Part shown: one piece after another, positions 33,512 through 42,896 of the stretch
Layout of the letters: each line of letters begins with the position of its first letter
How positions within the stretch are numbered: position 1 is the stretch's first letter
Source: Lentzea indica
GTDB taxonomy: Bacteria > Actinomycetota > Actinomycetes > Mycobacteriales > Pseudonocardiaceae
DNA: 64,000 bases
Reading direction: 5' to 3'
Assembly: GCF_012184385.1 (NCBI RefSeq)
Contig: NZ_VSRL01000012.1
Coordinates: 1 to 64,000, forward strand
Made by a program: the position numbers and the translations under genes
Notes under the pieces: generated by a model
Database searches by the model: none
The model's input: the letters and a program-made list of their open reading frames with translations, nothing else
What the model was told of the DNA's origin: nothing

Positions 33512-34264
33512 TTACACGCTCAGGTGCCCTCGGAGCACTGTCACGGCCTGCCCCGAGAGCAGTACGCGATCTTGAGCGAGGGTCGCCCGCACGAACCCTC
33601 CGCGCGGCGACGCCTGCTCCGCCAGCAGGTCAGCGCGCTGGAGCCGAGGCACCCAATAGGACGCGAGCGTGCAGTGGGCCGAACCGGTGACGGGATCCTC
33701 CGGGATGCCGACAGCCGGGTAGAAACATCGACTCACGACGTCCGCCTCGCCATCTCCGGCCGCCGTCACGATCACTCCGCGTGACGAGATCTGTGCCAGT
33801 CCTTGGACATCAGGTCGCAAGGAACGGACTTCCGCCGCGCTTTCCAACTCGATCAGGTAGTCGAAGCGCCCGCGCGAGACGGACTTGATCGTCGCATGTG
33901 GCAGCGCTTCCGCTAGTCCGATTGGCGGGTCAATCAACTCTGACGGGTCCGCCGGGAAGTCCATGCGGATCCACCCATCGTCGTTCACGCATGTGAGGAC
34001 GCCACTACGCGTGGTGAACTTCTGCTCTCCGCCCAGCACGTGCGCCGTGGCGAGCGTGGCGTGCCCGCAGAGGTCGACCTCGACCTCCGGCGTGAACCAG
34101 CGGAGGTGGTTGTCCGGGGTGACGAAGGCCGTTTCGGCGTGCTTCATCTCAGCGGCGACGTTCTGCATCCAGGCGTCGTCGCGCGGTTCGGTCAGCAGCA
34201 CGACGCCGGCCGGGTTGCCCGCGAAGGGCCGGCCGGTGAACGAATCCACGACGTAGATCTCCAC
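33512..34264 (-). CDS. PhzF-family isomerase-like protein
   Basis: 250 aa, GTG at 34264. Opens with MEIYVVDSFTGRPFAGNPAGVVLL, the PhzF signature. HAETAF places the catalytic glutamate at E44. Later motifs WFTPEVEVDLCGHATLATAHVL and VGIPEDPVTGSAHC are diagnostic of the DAP-epimerase fold. PhzF itself isomerises a phenazine precursor, but most family members act on unknown substrates and no phenazine genes are near. Divergent from a GNAT gene, only 30 bp between starts. Confidence 0.9.
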   Translation of the reverse strand: MEIYVVDSFTGRPFAGNPAGVVLLTEPRDDAWMQNVAAEMKHAETAFVTPDNHLRWFTPEVEVDLCGHATLATAHVLGGEQKFTTRSGVLTCVNDDGWIRMDFPADPSELIDPPIGLAEALPHATIKSVSRGRFDYLIELESAAEVRSLRPDVQGLAQISSRGVIVTAAGDGEADVVSRCFYPAVGIPEDPVTGSAHCTLASYWVPRLQRADLLAEQASPRGGFVRATLAQDRVLLSGQAVTVLRGHLSV

Positions 34265-34294
34265 CTGACCGACATTGCCATGCTCTGATGGAGC

Positions 34295-35089
34295 GTGGCT
34301 GAGATTTTCTCGTACCGCGAGAGCGATCCGGATTCATTCCTGCCGACCTGGGGCGCACTGCGCACGCACGGCCTGAGCTGGCAGCCCGGCTGGGACCTGC
34401 CCGCGCTGCTCGCCGAGTGGGAACCCCGGCTCACCGGCCTGGACGACCCGGACACCGCGGCGATCGTGACGCTGCCGAGCCACCAGACGTCGGACACGCT
34501 GACGCTGATCCACCACGGCTTCGCGCCGCTGACGGTCATCGCCGAACGAACCGCGGGCCGCGACACCCCACGCCGGCCGTCCGATGTGCGCGTCCGGCCC
34601 GCAACGCACGCGGATCTGGACGTGGCGGTCGAACTGGACATGCACACCGTCAAGTACGACGAGGCGTTCGGCATGGTCACCGAACGCGCGAACAGCGCCG
34701 CGCACATGCGCGCCGCGCTGTCAGGGGTGCTCGATCGCGACCACGAGGCGATGTGGCTCGCCGTCCGCGGCGACACGCCCGTCGGGATGGTTTACGTCGA
34801 CATGCCGGCCGATGCGGGGTGGATGGAGAAGTACGCCGAGGCCCGGCCGTTCGCATACCTCGGGCACCTCGGCGTGCGGCCTGACGCACGCGGCAGTGGC
34901 GCGGGCAGCGCGCTCGTGGCCCACGTTCATGACGTGCTGGACCGTGCGGGCGTGGCATCGACGCTGCTCCACCACGCTCTGCCGAACCCGCGCTCGACGC
35001 CGTTCTGGTACTCGCACGGCTACCGGCCGCGGTGGACGTTGTGGGTGCGCCGGCCCGCTTTGAGGTCTTCTCCCGGCGTGTCTTCGTGA
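34295..35089 (+). CDS. GNAT family N-acetyltransferase
   Basis: 264 aa, GTG at 34295. Residues 1-85 form a helical, degenerate N-terminal half. The GNAT core spans about 98-255: VRVRPATHADLDVAVEL, then the acetyl-CoA motif A LGHLGVRPDARGSGAGSALV (V/I-x-x-x-x-R-G-x-G-x-G/A), and HHALPNPRSTPFWYSHGY near the end. The acceptor substrate cannot be read from sequence. Confidence 0.85.
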   Translation: MAEIFSYRESDPDSFLPTWGALRTHGLSWQPGWDLPALLAEWEPRLTGLDDPDTAAIVTLPSHQTSDTLTLIHHGFAPLTVIAERTAGRDTPRRPSDVRVRPATHADLDVAVELDMHTVKYDEAFGMVTERANSAAHMRAALSGVLDRDHEAMWLAVRGDTPVGMVYVDMPADAGWMEKYAEARPFAYLGHLGVRPDARGSGAGSALVAHVHDVLDRAGVASTLLHHALPNPRSTPFWYSHGYRPRWTLWVRRPALRSSPGVSS

Positions 35090-35227
35090 CCCGAACGGCC
35101 TAGTGAGACATGATCTACCCGTTCACACAAGCGAAGAAGCCAAACGAACCCGTACTTGTGGAACGAATCCGGCCTCTATTTCGACAAAGGGGTTAGCGGA
35201 TTCGGACACCACTCCTGGGGGGTCGAG

Positions 35228-35464
35228 ATGGAACTCAGCGGAAGAGCGAGGGCGATGCTGCGGGCTGTCGCCGCAGGACGTGCCGAGGTGACAGGCGGCG
35301 TGGAGCCCGAGCTGTACGTCGACGGACTGCCCTGCTGCGACCAGATGGCGACGCACGATCTCGTGCACGCGGGCCTGCTGCGCCCCACGCAGCCAACGAG
35401 ATTCGGCCTTCGCGTCTGCGCGGAACTGACCGACGACGGGCGGGCGGCACTCGCCGCGTGTTGA
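35228..35464 (+). CDS. Small hypothetical protein, HTH-like
   Basis: 78 aa from ATG at 35228 (GGGGGG upstream); the open frame extends to 35156 but without a better start. A helical start (LSGRARAMLRAVAAGRAEV) is followed by ELYVDGLPCCDQMATHDLVHAGLLRP and RFGLRVCAELTDDGRAALAA. This is the helix plus wing pattern of PadR/MarR-like winged helices shortened to one domain. Related small proteins are common in actinomycetes; role unknown. Confidence 0.6.
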   Translation: MELSGRARAMLRAVAAGRAEVTGGVEPELYVDGLPCCDQMATHDLVHAGLLRPTQPTRFGLRVCAELTDDGRAALAAC

Positions 35465-35526
35465 TCGGCGTGTCGACCGGCCAATGATCGAACATCTGTT
35501 CGACATGGGGTATGCTCCGCGCTGAG

Positions 35527-35564
35527 GCCGGCACGCAAGAGAGAGGAAGCTCTTGCGCGCCGGC
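35527..35564. terminator. Bidirectional terminator
   Basis: Stem GCCGGC plus CGCAAGAG with CTCTTGCG plus GCCGGC (single A/C bulges, 8-nt loop) between convergent genes ending at 35464 and 35586. Confidence 0.85.
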
Positions 35565-35585
35565 TTCAACCTTGTTCAGGCTCGG

Positions 35586-36011
35586 TCAGGCGACCTTCTG
35601 CTGCGTGGCCACGTTCATCCGGTTCCACAGGTTGATCGCTCCGATGGCGATGACGAGCCCCGCGAGCTCCTCCTCGCTGTAGTGCTTCGCGGCCTCGTCC
35701 CACACGGCGTCACTGACGTGCACGCGCGTGATCTCCTCGGCGAGCGCGAATCCCGCCTTCTCGGCCTCCGTGTAGTACGGGACGTCCCTCCAGCCCGCGA
35801 CGGCGTAGATCTTCTCGTCCGCCACGTTCGCCTTGCGCAGCAACTTGGTGTGGTAGTCGATGCACGTGCCGCAGCCGTTCATGATGCTGACCCGCAGGCA
35901 GATCAACTCGACGTAGTCCCCGTCCAGCCCTGTCTTGCCTGCGGCCTCGGACAGGTCCAGCAGCGCCTTCATCGCGCCGGGCACGGACATGATCGGGTTG
36001 GCGATCCTCAT
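35586..36011 (-). CDS. Carboxymuconolactone decarboxylase/AhpD-like protein
   Basis: 141 aa from ATG at 36011 with AGGGAGAA upstream; an ATG 21 bases earlier is possible. The active site is CGTC-IDYH (C47-x-x-C50-x-x-x-H), the AhpD-type redox motif, preceded by an ELICLRVS helix. CMD/AhpD proteins reduce peroxides or act in organic-radical detoxification. Last gene of the operon starting with the imine-reductase-like gene, 83 bp after the SDR. Confidence 0.9.
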   Translation of the reverse strand: MRIANPIMSVPGAMKALLDLSEAAGKTGLDGDYVELICLRVSIMNGCGTCIDYHTKLLRKANVADEKIYAVAGWRDVPYYTEAEKAGFALAEEITRVHVSDAVWDEAAKHYSEEELAGLVIAIGAINLWNRMNVATQQKVA

Positions 36012-36094
36012 CTTCGTTCTCCCTGTCTTCATCGTCTTCTGACCGGTTGACCCGGCGGGCGACGGATGTGTGACAGGTTCTTCGAAGATTTTTC

Positions 36095-36829
36095 TCAGGC
36101 GGTGAGTCCCTGGCCGAGGCCGCCGTCGACGGCCAGCTCGGCGCCCGTTGTGAAGGTGGCGTCGAACGCCAGGAAGAGCACCGCGGTCGCCACCTCGTGC
36201 ATCGAGCCGTGGCGCTTGAGCGGCGTGATCCGGTCGCCCTCCTCCTTGAACTCGTCGAGCACCTCCTGCGGCACACCGGTGACACCCATCGACGGCGTGT
36301 CGATGAAGCCCGGGCTGACCACGTTGACCCGGATGTTGCGCGGCGCCAGTTCGGCGGCGAGCCCTCGCGAGAACGCCCGCACCGCCGCCTTCGCGCCCGC
36401 GTAGACGCTCAGGCCTGGCGAACCCAGGTTCACGGCGACGCTCGTGGTGAAGACGATCGAGCCGCCTTCCTTGATCAGCGGCGCCAGGTGCTGGGCGGTG
36501 AAGAACGCGCCCTTGGTGTTCACGTCGAACGTGCGGTCGTAGTCGGCCTCGGAGGCCTCGTCGAACGGCGTGAGCGTGGAGAAACCAACGTTGATGAACA
36601 GCAGGTCGATGTCTTGGAGTCGTTGCGCGACCTCGGCTTTGAGCTTGACGATGTCGTTGAGGTCGGCCGCGTTCGAGGCGATGGCGTGCGCCTTGATCCC
36701 CTCGGCCTTCTCCGTCGTGCGGCCGGTCAGCACGACCTCGACTCCGTTCTCGATCAGCATCTCCACCGTCGCACGACCCATGCCGTGCGTGCCGCCGATG
36801 ACGACGGCCTTCTTTCCCAGGTGCTTCAC
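36095..36829 (-). CDS. Short-chain dehydrogenase/reductase
   Basis: 244 aa from GTG at 36829, overlapping the upstream stop (GTGA); a longer alternative frame is a shadow. NAD(P) motif GGTHGMGRA (12-20; the classical TGxxxGxG reads GGTHGMG), VNTKG with N104, catalytic S130, Y143 and K147. LTGRTTEKA after beta-2 suggests [14 protein letters not shown] and the final AVDGGLGQG are typical of classical SDRs. Substrate unknown; the coupling to an imine-reductase-like enzyme suggests a shared redox pathway. Confidence 0.92.
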   Translation of the reverse strand: MKHLGKKAVVIGGTHGMGRATVEMLIENGVEVVLTGRTTEKAEGIKAHAIASNAADLNDIVKLKAEVAQRLQDIDLLFINVGFSTLTPFDEASEADYDRTFDVNTKGAFFTAQHLAPLIKEGGSIVFTTSVAVNLGSPGLSVYAGAKAAVRAFSRGLAAELAPRNIRVNVVSPGFIDTPSMGVTGVPQEVLDEFKEEGDRITPLKRHGSMHEVATAVLFLAFDATFTTGAELAVDGGLGQGLTA

Positions 36830-37650
36830 TTCCGGATCTCCTCGATGACGCTCGCGATGCTGTGCGCGCCGTGACCGCTGCGCTGGGCTCGTTCGAACAG
36901 GTCGTGCAGGGCCTGCGGGATCGTGGTGTCGAGGCCTTGTTCCCGGTTGGCATCGGTGAGCATGCGCAGTCCCGACACGTTGATGTCCAACGCGGACACG
37001 TCGGTCTCGTAGCTCTTGCTCCGGGTTTCCGCACCCATCTCGGGCAGCATGGCGCCGAGTTCGTTCAGCCAGTCCGCGGCCATGGGCGTGAACTGCTCCG
37101 GCGCGATGCCTTCGGTGCCCATCAACGCGACCGCCTGCAGGTAGCCGCCGAAGGTCGCCCACATGATGCCGAGCAGGGCCAGGTCGTAGAGCGCGGCGAG
37201 CCCCGCGTCCTCGCCGACGTGGAACGGCTCGCCGAACGCGTCGAGGACGTGGTGGTTCTCGTTGCCGCTGAACAGGATCCGCGCCTGCGGGGTGCCGATC
37301 TGCTGCGGCACGGCCATGATCACGCCGTCGACGTACTCGACACCGTTGTCCTTCGCCCACCGTGCGGTGGCACGTGCCTGTTCCGGCGTGCCGGACGTCA
37401 GGTTGACGAGAGTCTTGATCTCATTGGTGAGCAACGGCTGTTGCGCGTCGTATGTGGACAGACAGGTGACGACGACGTCGCTCTTGAACGCTTCTTCCGG
37501 CGTTTTTACCCGCGTGGTGTTTGCCGGCGTCGGCTTGTCCTCAGACCTGTTCCACACGGTCACTTCGTAGCCCTCGCCGACGAGGGCGGTGGCGAGCGCG
37601 CTGCCCATCCGGCCAAGGCCGAGCACGCTCACGGTTTTCTTGATCCCCAT
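36826..37650 (-). CDS. NADPH-dependent imine-reductase-like oxidoreductase (second copy in window)
   Basis: 274 aa from ATG at 37650. [28 protein letters not shown] is the Rossmann site. [29 protein letters not shown] is the same IRED-type segment as in the gene at 24.4-25.3 kb; the two proteins are paralogues of the same subfamily. Divergent from an HxlR regulator across an 83-bp region with a palindrome, and first gene of an IRED-SDR-AhpD operon. Confidence 0.85.
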   Translation of the reverse strand: MGIKKTVSVLGLGRMGSALATALVGEGYEVTVWNRSEDKPTPANTTRVKTPEEAFKSDVVVTCLSTYDAQQPLLTNEIKTLVNLTSGTPEQARATARWAKDNGVEYVDGVIMAVPQQIGTPQARILFSGNENHHVLDAFGEPFHVGEDAGLAALYDLALLGIMWATFGGYLQAVALMGTEGIAPEQFTPMAADWLNELGAMLPEMGAETRSKSYETDVSALDINVSGLRMLTDANREQGLDTTIPQALHDLFERAQRSGHGAHSIASVIEEIRK

Positions 37651-37687
37651 GCGGCCAATGCTCGTTCGGCCACTGCATGGGCGACAA

Positions 37688-37710
37688 GTACCTACTATTT
37701 TGTCAGGTAC
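37688..37710. promoter_or_regulatory. Palindromic operator between HxlR gene and its target operon
   Basis: GTACCT (37688-37693) and AGGTAC (37705-37710), 11 bp apart, sit midway between two divergent starts. GTAC-containing spaced palindromes are typical HxlR-family sites (family knowledge); binding here is inferred. Confidence 0.6.
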
Positions 37711-37733
37711 CCACCTTTCGGTAAGGATCCTGG

Positions 37734-38087
37734 ATGAAGCCACGACAGTACTCGTGCGGCCTCGACGCGGCGATCGACGTGATCGGCGGACGCTGGAAGG
37801 CGCTGATCCTGTGGGCGCTGCACCACGGCCCGATGCGCACGGGCGAACTACGCCGGTCCGTGTCCGGCATCAGCGAGAAGATGCTCATCCAGGTGCTACG
37901 CGAGATGGAAGCGGACGAGATCGTGCACCGCGAGGTGTTCCACGAGGTGCCACCGCGCGTCGAGTACTCGCTGACCCCGCTCGGAATGCGGCTGAACGAG
38001 GCGCTGCTGCCGTTGGGCGACTGGGGCGAGAACAACATGCGGGCGATCGCGCGCCGTCGTGGCGTGGAACCCGCGCCTAGGCACTGA
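37734..38087 (+). CDS. HxlR-family transcriptional regulator
   Basis: 117 aa, ATG at 37734. QYSCGLDAAIDVIGGRWKALILWAL is the HxlR opening with the conserved Cys8, which in redox- or aldehyde-sensing members is the signal residue. Winged helix: TGELRRSVSGISEKMLIQVLREME, then YSLTPLGMRLNEAL. It probably senses an electrophile and controls the divergent oxidoreductase operon. Confidence 0.92.
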   Translation: MKPRQYSCGLDAAIDVIGGRWKALILWALHHGPMRTGELRRSVSGISEKMLIQVLREMEADEIVHREVFHEVPPRVEYSLTPLGMRLNEALLPLGDWGENNMRAIARRRGVEPAPRH

Positions 38088-38102
38088 GGAAGCGTTCAGC
38101 GG

Positions 38103-38780
38103 TCACCGGTCGAGATACACGACAGTCGCGTCGTCGGAAATCTTCTTGCGCGGCCAATCGATGGCCTTGGCGTCTTCTTTTTCGACCTGACGCATTTTGC
38201 GGATGAGGTCGTCCGGCCCGTTCGCCGCCATCAGTTCGAGCGCCTTGGGCCAATCGAAGAGATTGAACAGGTCGACCGCACGCGCGGCACCGTCGGACAG
38301 GATCGCAACGCGCCGCACGTCCTGGAGCGGGACCTCACCCATGAGCGCGTGCTCGACGTCGGCGGGGTTCGCGCCGACCGTGCGGTTGGTCTGCGTGTCG
38401 CTCACGACGAGCAGCTCGCGCTTGGTGTCGACCACCACGGTGGCGTCACCCAGCACCAGGTAACGCAGCACGTCGTCCTTGATCTGCACCAGCCCGACCG
38501 CGGCGCTGGGCGTGTCGGGATGGTCGAGGTCGCAGGTGCCGGAGTGCAGCTCAGCGGCCTGCGCGATGGCTTCCTTCAACGCCGCGGCCGGCCAGAGGTG
38601 CGCGAACCGCAGGATCTCCGCGGAGAGCTGATCGGCGAACCAGCCGACGCCGTGCTCGCAACCGGTCTCCGGTTTCGCCGTCACGCCGTCGAGCACGGCG
38701 AGCAGGTTCGGCCCGACCAGCGCGCGATCCTCGCTGGGCGCCGTCGTTCTGCCGGCCTCTGTTGCCATCTGCGTGCGCAC
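38103..38780 (-). CDS. PP2C-like phosphatase domain protein
   Basis: 225 aa from GTG at 38780 with GAGGGG upstream. The pattern is PP2C-like: SEDRALVGPNLLAVLDGVTA (metal-ligand Asp in VLDG), then LVLGDATVVVDTKRELLVVSD, VAILSDGAARAVDLF and ISDDATVVYLDR at the end. The first DG and the last DDATVV metal motifs are present. The glycine-rich box and several usual acidic residues are altered, so activity is uncertain. Lies 75 bp downstream of tRNA-Tyr. Confidence 0.7.
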   Translation of the reverse strand: MRTQMATEAGRTTAPSEDRALVGPNLLAVLDGVTAKPETGCEHGVGWFADQLSAEILRFAHLWPAAALKEAIAQAAELHSGTCDLDHPDTPSAAVGLVQIKDDVLRYLVLGDATVVVDTKRELLVVSDTQTNRTVGANPADVEHALMGEVPLQDVRRVAILSDGAARAVDLFNLFDWPKALELMAANGPDDLIRKMRQVEKEDAKAIDWPRKKISDDATVVYLDR

Positions 38781-38854
38781 TGAGATCCCCCTCGGCTGCG
38801 TACGACGATGGGCCTCCGACCAGTCAGGTCGGAGGCCCATCGATCTTGCTGTTG

Positions 38855-38935
38855 TGGCGGGTAGAGGATTCGAACCTCTGTAGCTTTCGCGACGGATTTA
38901 CAGTCCGCTCCCATTGGCCGCTCGGGCAACCCGCC
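38855..38935 (-). tRNA. tRNA-Tyr (GTA)
   Basis: 81-nt type II tRNA: acceptor GGCGGGT/ACCCGCC with discriminator A, anticodon loop CTGTAAA, a long variable arm, T-arm GGTTCGAATCC. Confidence 0.96.
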
Positions 38936-39054
38936 CCACACCGCCGTAACGGTGCGGGCAGAACAATACATAACCCCTTCGGGAGGCCCCAAATCGGGGT
39001 ACCCCAGTAGCATCGACGCTGGCTGTGACCCCGAGATCGTTGAGGAGTGAAGTC

Positions 39055-39546
39055 GTGGCGGACCCGTCGTTCGACGTGGTGAGCAAGGTGGACCGGCAGG
39101 AGGTCGACAACGCGCTCAACCAGGCGGCCAAGGAGCTGAGCACGCGATTCGACTTCCGCGGGACCAACACCACCGTGGCCTGGGCCGGCGAGGAGGCGAT
39201 CACCTTCACCTCCGAGACCGAGGAGCGCTGCAAGGCGGCGATCGACGTCTTCCAGGAGAAACTGGTCAAGCGCAACATCTCGATGAAGGCGTTCGAGGTG
39301 GGCGAGCCCGCGGTGTCCGGGAAGGTGTTCAAGGTCACGGGGAATCTCGTGCAGGGCATCACGTCCGAGAAGGCCAAGGAGATCGCCAAGAAGATCCGCG
39401 ACGAGGCGCCCAAGGGCGTTCAGGCGCAGATCCAGGGCGACCAGCTGCGGGTGTCCGGCAAGAAGAAGGACCACCTGCAGGAGGTCATCGCCCTGCTGAA
39501 GGGTTCCGACTTCGGCATCGCCCTCCAGTTCACCAACTACCGGTGA
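39055..39546 (+). CDS. yajQ: YajQ family protein (UPF0234)
   Basis: 163 aa from GTG at 39055 with GAGGAG seven bases upstream, exactly the usual family length. It starts [20 protein letters not shown] and contains [11 protein letters not shown] and QVR-like [21 protein letters not shown]. YajQ proteins bind nucleotides; in some proteobacteria they are c-di-GMP effectors. It overlaps rmlA by four bases. Confidence 0.94.
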   Translation: MADPSFDVVSKVDRQEVDNALNQAAKELSTRFDFRGTNTTVAWAGEEAITFTSETEERCKAAIDVFQEKLVKRNISMKAFEVGEPAVSGKVFKVTGNLVQGITSEKAKEIAKKIRDEAPKGVQAQIQGDQLRVSGKKKDHLQEVIALLKGSDFGIALQFTNYR

Positions 39547-40415
39547 AGGGCATCGTCCTCGCCGGTGGCAGCGGGACGCGCCTGCACCCGATCACGCAGG
39601 CCGTCTCCAAGCAGCTGCTGCCGGTCTACGACAAGCCGATGATCTACTACCCGCTGTCGGTGCTCATGCTGGCAGGCATCCGGGAAGTGCTGATCATCTC
39701 CACGCCGACGGACCTACCGCTGTTCCGGCGTCTGCTGGGCGACGGTTCCCAGTGGGGCATGAGCTTCTCCTACGCCGAGCAGGCCGCGCCGAACGGGCTC
39801 GCGGAGGCGTTCATCATCGGCGCGGACTTCGTCGGTGGCGACGACGTGGCGCTGGTGCTGGGCGACAACATCTTCTACGGCCAGGGTTTCTCCACGACGC
39901 TGCAGCATCACGCGTCCTCTTTGGACGGTTGTGTGCTGTTCGGGTACCAGGTCAAGGACCCCGAGCGGTACGGCGTGGGCGAGGTCGACGCGACCGGCAA
40001 GCTCCTGTCCATCGAGGAGAAGCCGCAGCAGCCGAAGTCGAACCGGGCGATCACCGGGCTCTACTTCTACGACAACGGCGTGGTCGACATCTCCAGGAAC
40101 CTCAAGCCGTCGCCGCGCGGCGAGCTGGAGATCACCGACGTCAACCTCGCGTACCTGCGGGAGGGTCGCGCACAGCTGGTGGACCTGAGCCGCGGGTTCG
40201 CGTGGCTCGACACCGGCACGCACGACTCGCTGCTCGAGGCCGGGCAGTTCGTGCAGGTGCTGGAGCACCGGACCGGCGTGCGCATCGCGTGTCCTGAGGA
40301 GATCGCGCTGCGCATGGGCTTCATCTCCGCCGAGGAGTGCTACGCGCTCGGCGAGAAGCTCGGCAAGTCCGGGTACGGCGAGTACCTCATGGCCGTGGCG
40401 AAGGTCGGCCGCTAA
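39543..40415 (+). CDS. rfbA: Glucose-1-phosphate thymidylyltransferase
   Basis: 290 aa, GTG at 39543 (GTGA overlap with yajQ). Nucleotidyltransferase motif [41 protein letters not shown] for metal binding, and [12 protein letters not shown]. RmlA makes dTDP-glucose, the first step to dTDP-rhamnose and other deoxysugars. The other rml genes are not in the window. Confidence 0.95.
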   Translation: MKGIVLAGGSGTRLHPITQAVSKQLLPVYDKPMIYYPLSVLMLAGIREVLIISTPTDLPLFRRLLGDGSQWGMSFSYAEQAAPNGLAEAFIIGADFVGGDDVALVLGDNIFYGQGFSTTLQHHASSLDGCVLFGYQVKDPERYGVGEVDATGKLLSIEEKPQQPKSNRAITGLYFYDNGVVDISRNLKPSPRGELEITDVNLAYLREGRAQLVDLSRGFAWLDTGTHDSLLEAGQFVQVLEHRTGVRIACPEEIALRMGFISAEECYALGEKLGKSGYGEYLMAVAKVGR

Positions 40416-41270
40416 CTAGCGGCGCGCCATCTCCTCGAGCCTGCGGATGCGGTCGGCGATCGGCGGGTGGGTGGAGAACCACTTCGCGAACTGTTCCCCC
40501 TGGCGGAACGGGTTCGCGATCATCAGGTGGCTCTGCGACACCACCTCCGGCTCCGGTGCGAGCGGCGCCGCCCGCGTCCCCAGCTCGATCTTGCGCAACG
40601 CCGAGGCCAGCGCCAGCGGGTCGCCGGTGAGCTCGGCGCCGGACTGGTCGGCCTGGAACTCGCGCGAACGGCTCACGGCCAGGCGCACGACGGTGGCCGC
40701 GATCGGGCCGAGCAGTGCGATGAGCAGCAGGCCGAGCGGGCCGGGGCCGTCGTCATCGTCACCGAAGATGCCGGCGAACAGGGCCAGGTTCGCGAGCATC
40801 GTGATCACGCCGGCCAGCGCACCGGCCACGCAGCTGATCAGGATGTCGCGGTTGTAGACGTGCGAAAGCTCGTGGCCGAGCACGGCGCGCAGCTCGCGTT
40901 CGTCGAGCAGGTCCAAGATGCCCGTGGTGCAGCACACGGCCGCGTTGCGCGGGTTGCGGCCCGTCGCGAACGCGTTCGGTGCGATCGTCGGGCTCAGGTA
41001 CAGCCTCGGCATGGGCTGGCGCGCTTTCTGCGACAGCTCCCGCACGATCGCGTAGAGCACGGGCTGTTCGACCTGCGACACGGGTACCGCCCGCATCGCA
41101 CGTAGTGCGAGCTTGTCCGAGTTGAAGTACGCGTAGGCGTTCACGCCCAAGGCCAACACCAGGCCGATGACCAGTGCAGTCCGGCCGAACAGCCCGCTGA
41201 TCACCACGATCAGCGCGCTCATCCCGCCGAGCAGCACGGCCGTCTTCAACCCGTTGAAGTGCTTGTGCAC
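40416..41270 (-). CDS. htpX: Membrane zinc metalloprotease HtpX
   Basis: 284 aa from GTG at 41270 with GGAGGCGGA upstream; the longer frame overlaps nuoI-like coding and is rejected. Two N-terminal membrane helices, zinc motif HELSH (133-137), a second pair of helices, and the third ligand Glu in [12 protein letters not shown]. Ends with [18 protein letters not shown], typical of M48B. Degrades misfolded membrane proteins. Confidence 0.95.
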   Translation of the reverse strand: MHKHFNGLKTAVLLGGMSALIVVISGLFGRTALVIGLVLALGVNAYAYFNSDKLALRAMRAVPVSQVEQPVLYAIVRELSQKARQPMPRLYLSPTIAPNAFATGRNPRNAAVCCTTGILDLLDERELRAVLGHELSHVYNRDILISCVAGALAGVITMLANLALFAGIFGDDDDGPGPLGLLLIALLGPIAATVVRLAVSRSREFQADQSGAELTGDPLALASALRKIELGTRAAPLAPEPEVVSQSHLMIANPFRQGEQFAKWFSTHPPIADRIRRLEEMARR

Positions 41271-41287
41271 GGTTCCGCCTCCGGGTT

Positions 41288-41740
41288 TTACGTCCGACCT
41301 CTCAACGAACCAGGCCGCCTGCCGGTTCCGGTCGCCGTTTCCGGGGCGGCCTCGGCGGCCGGGTCGAGCGCCGGCGGAGGCGGCACCTTCTCCACCCACG
41401 TGGCCAGGACGTCCCGTTCGTGAACCAGCTCCGCGACGGCGCCTTCGCCCTCGATCGAGCCCGTTCCCGGATAGCCGAACTCCGGCGCCCAGTGCAGGGC
41501 GTCGAACGGGCAGACCTCGACGCAGATGCCGCAGTACAGACATTGGCCGTAGTCGATCGCGAACCGGTCGAGCACGTTGCGGCTGCGCGGGCGGGCCGAG
41601 CCGGGCTGTTGCTCGACCTCGGTGTGCGAGGTGATGTGAATGCACCAGTCAGGACACTCGCGCGCGCAGATCATGCAGACCGTGCAGTTGGCCTCCAACA
41701 GCGCGATGACGCCCCTCGTGCGCGGCGGAAGATTCGTCAT
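41288..41740 (-). CDS. nuoI: NuoI-like 2[4Fe-4S] ferredoxin subunit
   Basis: 150 aa, ATG at 41740 overlapping the upstream stop (ATGA). Two clusters: C19-x2-C22-x2-C25-x3-C29-P and C67-x2-C70-x2-C73-x3-C77-P, the NuoI spacing. The C-terminal 45 residues are Pro/Ala-rich and unlike canonical NuoI. Part of a B-C-I trio only. Confidence 0.85.
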   Translation of the reverse strand: MTNLPPRTRGVIALLEANCTVCMICARECPDWCIHITSHTEVEQQPGSARPRSRNVLDRFAIDYGQCLYCGICVEVCPFDALHWAPEFGYPGTGSIEGEGAVAELVHERDVLATWVEKVPPPPALDPAAEAAPETATGTGRRPGSLRGRT

Positions 41741-42264
41741 GACTGCTGCTCCTCTTCACGGCGCGGGCCCCAGGACGGGTCGGGCACGCCAGGTGGTGCG
41801 GTGCGGCGGCGGCTCGGGGCGCTCGTGTTGTCCTCGCCCGGTTCCAACCGGCCCGGCCACGGACGCACGACGCGTGAGGCCAGCACGAAGTCCTTGCGCA
41901 GCGGGTGGCCCTGGAAGCTGTCCGGCAGCAGCAGGTGCTCGGGCTCGCTGCCGACGGTGACGCCGAACATTTCAGCGGCCTCACGCTCGTGCCACCGCGC
42001 GCCCTTCCAGAGGTGGGCGACGCTCGGCAGTGAGTCGGTCTCGGCGATCTCGGTCCGCAGCATCACGCCTTCGCGCGTCTGCGGGTTGATGACGTGCAGG
42101 AACACCGCGTGACGAAGGCCGGCGGCACCTGGCCTGCCCGCGTCCTCGACGCCGAGCCAGTCGAACATGACGTAGCCGTCGTCGTGGTGGTTCGTGGCTG
42201 TGGTGAGCCAGTCGGCGAGCTCCACGTGGTGGACGGTCTGACCGAAGGCGGTCTTCGCGGTCAT
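41737..42264 (-). CDS. nuoC: NuoC-like 30-kDa subunit
   Basis: 175 aa, ATG at 42264 overlapping the nuoB-like stop (ATGA). The NuoC signature is clear: [26 protein letters not shown] then [18 protein letters not shown]. Canonical members have ERE(A/V)(W/Y)D(L/M)FG. The C-terminal Pro/Arg-rich tail (from about 140) is variable. It would bridge NuoB and the quinone-module partner NuoD, which is absent here. Confidence 0.85.
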   Translation of the reverse strand: MTAKTAFGQTVHHVELADWLTTATNHHDDGYVMFDWLGVEDAGRPGAAGLRHAVFLHVINPQTREGVMLRTEIAETDSLPSVAHLWKGARWHEREAAEMFGVTVGSEPEHLLLPDSFQGHPLRKDFVLASRVVRPWPGRLEPGEDNTSAPSRRRTAPPGVPDPSWGPRREEEQQS

Positions 42265-42677
42265 GCGTTCACCAGCCGGTGCAGAGCCTTGAGGCCTTCG
42301 AGCAGCGCTTCCGGCCGCGGCGGGCAGCCGGGAACGGCGACGTGGACCGGCAGCGCCTGGTCGATGCCCTTGGTGACGCTGTAGGAGTCCCAGTAGGGGC
42401 CGCCGGTGTTGCTGCAGGCGCCCACGGAGATCACGTAGCGGGGTTCGGGCATGGCCTCGTAACTGCGAAGCACAGCGGGCAACATGACGTCCGTGACGGT
42501 GCCGGAGACAACGAGAACGTGCGCCTCGCCCGCGCCGTCGACGGGCGTGACACCGAGGTCGGGAAGGCGGTCGAGAGCTGCCATCACTTCGACTCCGCAG
42601 CAGGCGAGTCCGAGTTCGAGCACGGTGACCTGGTAGGTGGTGCCCCATTCCAGGCGAGCGGAAGCCGTCACAACCAT
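42261..42677 (-). CDS. nuoB: NuoB-like [4Fe-4S] subunit
   Basis: 138 aa from ATG at 42677. A 37-codon extension to 42788 is open but crosses a strong GC hairpin and looks like leader. The N2-cluster ligands are present: LACCGVEVM (tandem Cys), VGACSNTGG and [16 protein letters not shown] box lies five bases before the ATG and there is no Shine-Dalgarno, suggesting leaderless expression. First gene of a three-gene unit with NuoC- and NuoI-like proteins and no D, E, F, G or membrane subunits nearby. Confidence 0.82.
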   Translation of the reverse strand: MVVTASARLEWGTTYQVTVLELGLACCGVEVMAALDRLPDLGVTPVDGAGEAHVLVVSGTVTDVMLPAVLRSYEAMPEPRYVISVGACSNTGGPYWDSYSVTKGIDQALPVHVAVPGCPPRPEALLEGLKALHRLVNA

Positions 42678-42691
42678 CGAGGGTAATACTT

Positions 42692-42724
42692 GGGGGCCCG
42701 CCGGCTTGCGCCCGGCGGACCCCC
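42692..42724 (-). repeat. Strong GC hairpin upstream of nuoB-like gene
   Basis: GGGGG (42692-42696) and CCGCCGG (42698-42704) pair with CCGGCGG (42712-42718) and CCCCC (42720-42724) around a 7-nt loop. It could be a leader structure or a divergent terminator. Confidence 0.6.
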
Positions 42725-42857
42725 ACCCCCCAATGATTCCCCCCGGAATCGGCTCCCACGCGTGGTCGCCGCGGATAGCTTTGTACACCGCCCGATAAGT
42801 GTCCAGAGATTAACCGACAGAATCTGCAGATAATTTCCCTGCGAAATGCGGTCAAGT

Positions 42858-42870
42858 TCAGTTCAACTGA
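42858..42870 (+). promoter_or_regulatory. Operator-like palindrome before the LysR gene
   Basis: TCAGTT-C-AACTGA is perfect and lies 27 bp before the start codon of the LysR-type gene and about 180 bp from nuoB. It is a candidate LysR autoregulatory site. Confidence 0.5.
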
Positions 42871-42896
42871 TCGGTAGAACACCAGAGAGGGTCTCG

